NCBI GenBank assembly: GCA_947497895.1
Contig: CANMIL010000002.1
Span: 434,001 to 498,000 of the forward strand
DNA: 64,000 nucleotides
Direction of reading: 5' to 3'
From: an uncultured Tenacibaculum sp.
Lineage (GTDB): Bacteria > Bacteroidota > Bacteroidia > Flavobacteriales > Flavobacteriaceae
In this document: in pieces, positions 58,401 to 64,000 of the stretch
Layout of the letters: the number at the start of each line of letters is the position of its first letter
Position numbering within the stretch: the stretch's first letter is position 1
Made by a program: the position numbers and the translations under genes
Notes under the pieces: model-generated
Told to the model about the DNA's origin: nothing
Databases searched by the model: none
What the model saw: only the letters and a program-made list of their open reading frames with translations

Positions 58401-60665
58401 GCTGATGATACTGATAATGATGGTATCCCGAATTCTTTAGATTTGGATAGTGATGGTGATGGTTGTAGTGATAGTATTGAAGCTGGAAATACTGACTTAT
58501 CTAATAATGATATAGTAAATTATAATACAGGTATAGATGCCAACAGGAATGGTTTATTAGATAAATTTGAAGAAGGAACATCAGGGGGCATCAATTATAC
58601 TTCTACGTATACCCAGTATGCACTTAGTAATACATCAAAAGTATGTAATGATACTGATGGAGATGGTATTCCTGATTCGGTAGATATTGATGATGATAAT
58701 GATGGTGTTTTAGATACTATGGAAGGAGGAAGTGTTTGTAGTGACACGCTTATTTCATCAAATGGAAGCTTTGATGAGTATACCTTATTGCCTGATCAGG
58801 TAAGTCAAACAGATAGAATAAAAAAATGGTTTCAACCATCTGGATTAACTCCTGACTATCTTTATAGAGGAGTTTATGATAGAGATGGGTTTCCTGGTTG
58901 GGAACATTCGCACTTACCATCAGAGATCTCAGATGGTTTCGTGAATATGTATTGTTATCGTACTGGTATAAGTGAATATATAGCGCATGAATTAGCATCA
59001 CCTATAAGTTCTGGAGAAACGATAACGTGGTCCATAGATCTCACAGCAGGAGTTGAAGATGGGGATTATCAGCGTGATATGAAGTTTGAGATTTATGGGG
59101 TTCCATTACGTTCAAGTTTACCAGCTAATAACAATCAAGAAGGAGTATTTCATCCTACAGAACTTGGGGTAGGAGCTGTGCTATTAGATACTTCTCAGTT
59201 TACTTCATTGAAAGGTACAGAAGTAACAAAAGTTTCGGGAGAGTTTGTTTCTTCAGGGAATTTTGAGGTGATTATTTTAAATGTTGATTTAGGAGGTTTG
59301 AATTTTGTACGGATATATCTTGATAACTTCAGTATGTTAGATAAAGGAAGTGTGAATTGCGGAGAAGCTGATGATACTGATAATGATGGTATCCCGAATT
59401 CTTTAGATTTGGATAGTGATGGTGATGGTTGTAGTGATAGTATTGAAGCAGGCAATACCGAACCGACTAATAATGATATCATCAATTACAATACAGGGAC
59501 CGATGTCAACAAAAATGGTTTATTAGATAAATTCGAAGAAGGAACATCTGGGAACATCAATTATACTTCTACATATACGCAATATGCACTTGATAAAACA
59601 GTGAAAATATGTAAAGATCCAGAACCAGAAAATACAACAAATGCAGTGAATGATAATTTTACTATGAGTGCAGTAAATATTGTTACCACTGGAAATGTAC
59701 TCACAAATGATTATGATATAGAAGGGCATACTCAAGAGGTTAAGGTAAACCCTGTAAATAATGTGTCTAATGGTAGATTATGGCTAAACAAAACAGGTTC
59801 TTTTGTTTATCGACCCAATACTGGGTTTACAGGAACAGATTCATTTGTTTATGAGGTTTGTGATAATGGATCGCCTCAAGCTTGTGATCAGGCAACCGTA
59901 AGAATAACTGTTAGGAATACGACAAATGCAGTTGATGATAATTTTACAATTACTACAGAAGACCCTGCCGCAACAGGAAATGTTTTATCGAATGATTACG
60001 ATTCTGAAGGACATACCCAGCAAATCGTAACAACTCCAGTAAGAAATGTTTCTAATGGAAGATTATGGTTAGTTACTTCGGGAGTTTTTGTTTATCAACC
60101 TAATGCTGGATTTATAGGAACGGATTCATTTGTTTATGAGGTTTGTGATAATGGATCGCCTCAAGCTTGTGATCAAGCAACTGTTCGAATCACTGTTGAA
60201 GGAGTTAGTGAGCCAGCCGATTTTGCTCCCGTTTTATTTACAGGGAAAACAATTGTTAATGGAAGTAAAGGTAGAATTGACTTTGTAATTGCTGTTTCTG
60301 AATCTAATTCTCAGGACTCTGATGGAATTACTCCAGTTGAGGTAAGAATTCCAGATAGTACCAGCTTCAATTTTACTTTCGAAAGTGGTTTAACTACGTT
60401 AAATGGAACTTCGGTAAATAATGCTGACTGGAATTATGTTTTAGAAGGAGGTCTTCACAAATTTATATTTGTTGGAAATGGAGGTGTTTTCCCTGGAAAT
60501 ACACTTTCAAGAATTGGTGTTAAGGCCATATTCAATTCTCCCCAAAATTCAAAAGGACAACGCCCTTTAAAGGTGACTATAAAATCGGATTCAGGAGGTC
60601 AGACTAATATAAGAAATGATAATGATGAAGATATTATCCGATATAATAATAGTTCTTCAGATTAA
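55425..60665 (+). CDS. Giant secreted modular protein G (four tandem 320-residue repeats, TSP3, Ig-like)
   Basis: A 1746-residue secreted protein. Leader MEGDFLYRTVYALKKQIQGY is closest to E; hydrophobic core LGIAVLTMACTIHMM near residue 66-80, cleavage near KAN|D. It lacks the DUF4347 domain of E and F. The main body is four tandem units of about 320 residues, each made of a TSP3 pair (DGDGIPDSVDIDDDNDGVLD), a beta-sandwich module (SNGSFDEYTSLPDYVSQTDR, FEVYGVPLRSSLP, GLNFVRVVLDNFSMSD) and a second TSP3 block (DNDGIPNSLDLDSDGDGCSD). Two Ig-like domains (instead of the three in A, B, E, F) and the family C-terminal module (GLHKFIFVGNGGVFPGNTLS) complete it. It is the last gene of the second array. 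Confidence 0.82.
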   Translation: MEGDFLYRTVYALKKQIQGYFLNKQEENYLNQMKLNKLLFLKISNHEKDEFSKKVKNVSSKFRNLGIAVLTMACTIHMMKANDRGIPEIEKKKVISEIPFLNIFQIPNNNQLDTDGDGILDSVDIDDDNDGVLDVMEGGSVCGEAVISSNGSFDEYTSLPDYVSQTDRIKHWFQPTGPGARGLTPDYFYRNVYDYDGRVKDAHLPTEISDGYVSMYCYSSGISEYIAHELVSSISSGETIAWSLDLTPQNENANYQRDMSFEVYGVPLRSSLPINISGATSPTALGVGAVLLDTYDFNSLRSSEVTKASGEFVSPGNFEVIILNIDLGGLNFVRVVLDNFSMSDKGSVNCGEADDTDNDGIPNSLDLDSDGDGCSDSIEAGNTEPTNNDIINYNTGTDANRNGLLDKFEEGTSGDINYTSTYIKYALQNAVKSCNDTDGDGIPDSVDIDDDNDGVLDTMEGASSCSEVLISSNGSFDEYTSLPDYVSQTDRIKHWFQPSSNTPDYFYRNVYDYDGRVEDTHLPTEISDGYVSMYCYRSGFSEYIAHELVSRMNSGDNITWSIDLTPQNVNANYEADMKFEVYGVPLRSSLPVIQTEPGALHPKALGVHAILLDSRQIDSLRSSELTKISGEFVSPGNFEVIILSIDLGGLNFVRIVLDNFSMSDTRSITCGEADDTDNDGIPNSLDLDSDGDGCSDSIEAGNTELANNDIVNYNTCIDANRNGLLDKFEEGTSGNINYTSTYTQYALSNTSKVCNDTDGDGIPDSVDIDDDNDGVLDTMEGGSICSDKLISSNGSFDEYTSLPDYVSQTDRIKHWFQPSSNTPDYFYRNVYDYDGRVEDTHLPAEISDGYVSMYCYRSGVSEYIAHELVSRINSGDNITWSIDLTPQNVNANYESDMKFEIYGVPLRSSLPVIQTEPGALHPKALGVHAVLLDSKQIDLLRSSELTKISGEFVSPGNFEVIILNIDLGGLNFVRVVLDNFSMSDKRSVNCGEADDTDNDGIPNSLDLDSDGDGCSDSIEAGNTDLSNNDIVNYNTGIDANRNGLLDKFEEGTSGGINYTSTYTQYALSNTSKVCNDTDGDGIPDSVDIDDDNDGVLDTMEGGSVCSDTLISSNGSFDEYTLLPDQVSQTDRIKKWFQPSGLTPDYLYRGVYDRDGFPGWEHSHLPSEISDGFVNMYCYRTGISEYIAHELASPISSGETITWSIDLTAGVEDGDYQRDMKFEIYGVPLRSSLPANNNQEGVFHPTELGVGAVLLDTSQFTSLKGTEVTKVSGEFVSSGNFEVIILNVDLGGLNFVRIYLDNFSMLDKGSVNCGEADDTDNDGIPNSLDLDSDGDGCSDSIEAGNTEPTNNDIINYNTGTDVNKNGLLDKFEEGTSGNINYTSTYTQYALDKTVKICKDPEPENTTNAVNDNFTMSAVNIVTTGNVLTNDYDIEGHTQEVKVNPVNNVSNGRLWLNKTGSFVYRPNTGFTGTDSFVYEVCDNGSPQACDQATVRITVRNTTNAVDDNFTITTEDPAATGNVLSNDYDSEGHTQQIVTTPVRNVSNGRLWLVTSGVFVYQPNAGFIGTDSFVYEVCDNGSPQACDQATVRITVEGVSEPADFAPVLFTGKTIVNGSKGRIDFVIAVSESNSQDSDGITPVEVRIPDSTSFNFTFESGLTTLNGTSVNNADWNYVLEGGLHKFIFVGNGGVFPGNTLSRIGVKAIFNSPQNSKGQRPLKVTIKSDSGGQTNIRNDNDEDIIRYNNSSSD
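55761..59615 (+). repeat. Four tandem 960-bp repeats inside gene G
   Basis: Unit boundaries (GATACTGATGGAGATGGTAT and variants) are at 55761, 56730, 57690 and 58650, ending about 59615; lengths are 969, 960, 960 and 966 bp. Units 2 and 3 are almost identical over most of their length at the DNA level, which points to recent duplication or gene conversion; units 1 and 4 share blocks with each other (for example EAGNTEPTNNDIINYNTGTD). Confidence 0.92.
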
Positions 60666-60689
60666 ATGATAAATAAGTAATAATAGAAT

Positions 60690-60721
60690 AAAGTTCTCCA
60701 ATTCTGGAGAACTTTATTTTT
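60690..60721. terminator. Bidirectional terminator between G and the M28 peptidase gene
   Basis: AAAGTTCTCCA (60690-60700) pairs perfectly with TGGAGAACTTT (60705-60715) around ATTC, followed by ATTTTTA. The two genes converge on it. Confidence 0.85.
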
Positions 60722-60729
60722 AGATAATA

Positions 60730-63030
60730 TTATAATTCAATTTTTTTGGAGGTAATAATAGCATCATTGGTTACAAAAGGCATTGGCATCATGGCTTCAT
60801 CTCTAGATTGTAAGTTAAATGCTGGATTGGTTAATAAATCATAAGATACTTCATTAAGGGTTAGGTTTAACTTGGAATCCTTTAAAAGCTTTAATAAAAG
60901 ACTTACTTCAGGGTCGAAATTAGTCATTTGATAAGTTAAAACTGTACCTCGTTTTATTTTTATAGGAGTCTTATAATCATAGGATTCTCCATTTAAACAT
61001 ATTCCATGTATTTCTAATGGATCAGAAGTGTAAATCTCATATTTACTAACTTTACGTTGTGGAATAAGAGTGAAATTAATTTCTCTGTTATTTTCAATAA
61101 TGGTATCTGAAATAATATCGATTTTAGAGCTAGGTATACCCTGATATTTACCTAATTTATGATATTTGAATTTAGTGTTGTATTTGCTTTCACCAGAGGA
61201 TTCTGGAATATTTCCTTCATTATAATTATCATTAAAAATTTGTTTGGTGTAGTTATCAATAGTATTGTTATAGGTTGCCCAATAAGAAGATTTTGTATTG
61301 GTGTTTTCTATAAAAACTAAACTATTAGGTTTCTTATTATCAACATTAAAACCGCTAGAAAAAGTTGTCATAGTAAATAAAATAATTGTAGCCAGTCCAG
61401 CTATAATTTGCCAATAACTTTTCTTGTCTTCTTTTAACAAAATTGGGATTAACCATCCAAACAGAAAGGTGATTAAAATAGACGAAACAAATAAAATTTT
61501 CAATCCTAGTCCAACTGGGAATAGTTTAATTAGTGGAGTTAAAATATAGATGGCAGGAATAGAAATAATAGCAAATAAAATGAGCTTAGAAGTATTTCTA
61601 AGGTTCATAAAAACAATAATAGCTAAAATAAATGTTGCTAATAGAACGGGGATAATTAGGAATGCTGCTCCAGGTAAGTATTTTACAATAGCAAGATTTA
61701 GTAGTAACCCAACTACAATTGGAGCTACAAAAAGATCAGTAGGTTTAATCAATCTAAAATAGCTATATATTTTAAATAAAATCCATATGGTCATGGCAGA
61801 GAAGGCTCCTATATACAAATAACCATTGTAGGTAAACCCATGAAGCATATCAGTATACCCAGGATGTATTAAAAGAATAATTTTCCATAGAATAAAGCTT
61901 ATTCCTCCAGTAGCCAATATCGAAATTATAAATGGAGCGAACCCAGTTAAACTTCCAACAATTGTGATTTTTTGATTACGAGCTCCTGCGAAATATACAA
62001 TCAGAAAGAATAAACTAGCAATAATTAACATGGGAACAATCCAGTTAAAAGGATAGGATATCATTTTTACGAAAGGAAAGTTTACAAATACTAAATCTTC
62101 TTCACTATTTAAGTTGGTAATATCTGAGTTTGCAAAATGATTCAAAGAAGACATGATATAGTCGGCTTGATGAATAAGTGTATTTCTATCAAGTCGCTCA
62201 TAAGAGTCTTGTTCTGTATGATAATCAAAATGGTCATCAATAAAAGCAAAATTGTAACCATTAATGTTTTTACCCTCTCTAAAAACCGTTAAGTCAGTAT
62301 CGTTAGGTAGTATTTTGTATATACTATAGAATAAAGAGTTCGATACAGGGAAGTTAGGTTTCGATTTGATAAACTCTTCAAGAAGCCTTTTGTTACTACC
62401 ATTCGTTTCCATTAGCATGAGACTAGGTCCTCCGCTACCTCGAGCTTCAAAATTTAAGATTAGTTTAATGTCTTCGGCCCATGGATGATGATCAACAAAA
62501 GCTTGGGCGCCTAAAAGCCCAATTTCTTCTGCATCAGAAAAAACAATGATAATATCGTTAATAGGCTGTTCGTTTTTAGCCAAGAAGGCTCGAATGCCTT
62601 CCAGAATTGAAACAACTCCTGAACCCGCGTCGCTGGCGCCGTTTGATGAGTGCGGATTTGAATCGTAATGAGTTAATAGCAATAGGGCATTATTTCCTGA
62701 AGCGCCCTTAATACGGGCAACAATATTTTCTGCCGTAGTAGCGGCTCTCCATTTTTTATTAAAGGCAACTTGTCGCTGTATTTCTGGTTTTAAGCCTAGT
62801 TTTTCCAGTGCCGAAACAATATGTTTTTGAACTTCCTTATGTTCGTTACTTCCTGTAAAATGAGGCTTTTGAGAAATTTTTTTAAGATGAAATAGCGCGT
62901 TATCAATAGAGAAATTAGTCTCTTTTTTTAGTTTTTCTTCGTAAGCAATATCTGGTGAACTATTATTAAAACACAAAAAAATAGAAAGAATAATAATGAG
63001 GATGGAAGGGAGATTATTTGATTTTTTCAT
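60730..63030 (-). CDS. M28 family zinc metallopeptidase with C-terminal membrane domain
   Basis: A 766-residue protein. An N-terminal hydrophobic segment (LPSILIIILSIFLCF) is followed by an M28 aminopeptidase domain (about 40-310). Likely two-zinc ligands are His121 (LLLTHYDSN), Asp134 (GASDAGSGV), Glu168 and Glu169 (FSDAEEIGLLGA), Glu195 (LNFEARGSGG) and a late His in DDHFDYHTEQDSYERL. The second half has about eight to nine transmembrane helices (from about residue 330 to 560) and then a periplasmic beta-rich domain. This layout resembles eukaryotic ERMP1-type membrane aminopeptidases and is common in Flavobacteria. It would cleave N-terminal residues from peptides at the outer face of the inner membrane. 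It is convergent to G and has no operon partner. Confidence 0.9.
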   Translation of the reverse strand: MKKSNNLPSILIIILSIFLCFNNSSPDIAYEEKLKKETNFSIDNALFHLKKISQKPHFTGSNEHKEVQKHIVSALEKLGLKPEIQRQVAFNKKWRAATTAENIVARIKGASGNNALLLLTHYDSNPHSSNGASDAGSGVVSILEGIRAFLAKNEQPINDIIIVFSDAEEIGLLGAQAFVDHHPWAEDIKLILNFEARGSGGPSLMLMETNGSNKRLLEEFIKSKPNFPVSNSLFYSIYKILPNDTDLTVFREGKNINGYNFAFIDDHFDYHTEQDSYERLDRNTLIHQADYIMSSLNHFANSDITNLNSEEDLVFVNFPFVKMISYPFNWIVPMLIIASLFFLIVYFAGARNQKITIVGSLTGFAPFIISILATGGISFILWKIILLIHPGYTDMLHGFTYNGYLYIGAFSAMTIWILFKIYSYFRLIKPTDLFVAPIVVGLLLNLAIVKYLPGAAFLIIPVLLATFILAIIVFMNLRNTSKLILFAIISIPAIYILTPLIKLFPVGLGLKILFVSSILITFLFGWLIPILLKEDKKSYWQIIAGLATIILFTMTTFSSGFNVDNKKPNSLVFIENTNTKSSYWATYNNTIDNYTKQIFNDNYNEGNIPESSGESKYNTKFKYHKLGKYQGIPSSKIDIISDTIIENNREINFTLIPQRKVSKYEIYTSDPLEIHGICLNGESYDYKTPIKIKRGTVLTYQMTNFDPEVSLLLKLLKDSKLNLTLNEVSYDLLTNPAFNLQSRDEAMMPMPFVTNDAIITSKKIEL

Positions 63031-63139
63031 TAAAGAGTTTTTGGCTACATAAATGTATCAAAATATAATGTAAAAACTAAATTATTTACAACTCGTTAAA
63101 AATCAGTATATTTAATAGCTTAATTAAAAACGATTTAAC

Positions 63140-63607
63140 ATGGGAATTATTAACTTTCAAGGGAAGAGAACGGCAGTTCAAAAGAATAATTCAGAACCAA
63201 TTTTGGTGTCTGATTATATGACGAAAAAGGTAGTAGCTTTTAAGGAAGAACAACCAATAGAAGAAGTTATAGAAACATTGATCAATAACAGGATTTCTGG
63301 AGGGCCAGTTGTTAATGAAAAGAATGAACTTATTGGAATTATCTCCGAAGGAGATTGTATGAAGCAGATATCAGAAAGTAGGTATTATAACTTACCAATT
63401 GATAACAATAATACTGTTGGAAAGGCAATGGTAAGAGAAGTTGAAACGATTGACGGTAATATGAATATTTTTGATGCTGCTAATAAATTTCTTGAGTCGA
63501 AACGTAGAAGATTTCCGATTGTAGAAAACGGAAAACTCGTTGGTCAGATAAGTCAAAAAGACGTATTAAAAGCGGCAATGAAACTTAAAGGAAATACTTG
63601 GAAATAG
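63140..63607 (+). CDS. CBS domain-containing protein
   Basis: A 155-residue cytosolic protein with two CBS motifs: residues about 25-80 (VSDYMTKKVVAFKEEQPIEE, GGPVVNEKNELIGIISEGD) and about 93-150 (AMVREVETIDGNMNIFDAAN, RRFPIVENGKLVGQISQKD). The pair forms a Bateman module that usually binds adenine nucleotides. No catalytic domain is attached, so it is a stand-alone sensor or regulatory protein; the partner is unknown. It begins 109 nt from the divergent M28 gene. Confidence 0.9.
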   Translation: MGIINFQGKRTAVQKNNSEPILVSDYMTKKVVAFKEEQPIEEVIETLINNRISGGPVVNEKNELIGIISEGDCMKQISESRYYNLPIDNNNTVGKAMVREVETIDGNMNIFDAANKFLESKRRRFPIVENGKLVGQISQKDVLKAAMKLKGNTWK

Positions 63608-63635
63608 AAATAATCCGTAATTCACTTAGAATGTA

Positions 63636-63986
63636 TTACTCTTGCTTAACCAATAAAAACCATTCGTTTTCTAATTCTAAATATCCTTGATCATACACAT
63701 AAAAATAGGTGTTACCTGTTTTTGTGGTGTATGTTGCTGTGATAAACTTAAAATCAAATCCCTTATCAAAAAGTTTCCTCCTAGTTACTTTCGTTTTACC
63801 TAAAGTATTTAATTCTGATAATATTCTGTAATTTTTTCGCAATCGATTATTAGTATTTCGAATTAAGTTTTTACTGTCTTTATCTACTTTATTATTATAA
63901 GAGTTTCGACAATAGTCAGAGCAAAATTTTTTGTCAATTCGTCCAACAACTTTTTCACCACACTCCAAACATTTCCTATCTTCCAT
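63636..63986 (-). CDS. Zinc-ribbon protein of unknown function
   Basis: A 116-residue protein. The N-terminus CLECGEKVVGRIDKKFCSDY has two CxxC-like pairs (CLEC and CSDYC) in the spacing of DUF2116-type zinc ribbons, probably binding one zinc ion. It is followed by a basic helix NRLRKNYRILSELN and a beta-rich C-terminal part (FITATYTTKTGNTYFYVYDQ). From memory, similar small proteins with this layout occur in many Flavobacteria and are possibly nucleic-acid-binding, but no role is known. The start ATG (63986) is 14 nt from the window edge. Confidence 0.8.
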   Translation of the reverse strand: MEDRKCLECGEKVVGRIDKKFCSDYCRNSYNNKVDKDSKNLIRNTNNRLRKNYRILSELNTLGKTKVTRRKLFDKGFDFKFITATYTTKTGNTYFYVYDQGYLELENEWFLLVKQE

Positions 63987-64000
63987 AGTCCGATTTTCTT

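Overview
The window looks like a chromosomal segment of a marine-type Flavobacteriaceae (Bacteroidota); the genus cannot be fixed from sequence alone. The evidence is low GC, promoters of the Bacteroidota type (TTTG, 19-20 bp, TAnnTTTG), few Shine-Dalgarno sites, a PorP/SprF-type protein, a type IX secretion (T9SS) type B sorting domain, an IPExxxVDY protein between rnc and pyk, and the cyoE-cox3-cox3-cox4-SCO order typical of the group.

Layout. 1-9490 is ordinary chromosome: the edge of a carboxymuconolactone-decarboxylase-like gene, a DUF547 protein, three tRNAs (two Leu-TAA, one Gly-GCC), an aerobic respiration block (heme O synthase, two heme-copper oxidase subunit III proteins, subunit IV, a cysteine-less SCO-like protein, SCO, DUF420, a small CxxC membrane protein), a TolC-type outer-membrane channel and tsaB. 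9840-34057 is a surface-protein locus: four giant secreted proteins (called A, B, C and D here; 1162, 2385, 1815 and 1387 aa) followed by a PorP/SprF protein and an OmpA/TPR/PD40 lipoprotein-like protein. 34167-41819 returns to housekeeping genes: mscS-like channel, DUF1304, dodecin, a MORN-repeat protein, RNase H, purN, acpP-fabF-rnc-IPExxxVDY-pyk. 41996-44429 holds four small, poorly conserved lipoproteins with a dispersed hairpin repeat. 44944-60665 is a second array of three giant proteins (E, F, G; 1665, 1649 and 1746 aa) of the same family as A and B. The right edge has an M28 metallopeptidase with a membrane domain, a CBS protein and a zinc-ribbon protein.

The most interesting part is the seven-member giant protein family. 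Six members (A, B, C, E, F, G) end in the same roughly 145-residue C-terminal module, which is neither the type A nor the type B T9SS signal that I recognise. D instead ends in a type B domain and sits directly upstream of the SprF/OmpA pair, and its N-terminal domain is shared with C. Five members (A, B, E, F, G) share an unusually long N-terminal leader ahead of the signal-peptide core. The same five share a promoter with identical 19-bp spacing and a 130-150 nt 5' leader whose C-run is complementary to a G-run placed exactly at the start codon. Internal modules (TSP3 calcium-binding repeats, cadherin-like domains, Ig-like triplets, jelly-roll modules, DUF4347) are shuffled and tandemly duplicated, and a relic of one more copy lies between A and B. 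My inference is a co-regulated, modular surface or adhesin system exported with the help of the SprF/OmpA pair. No experiment or database search was possible here.
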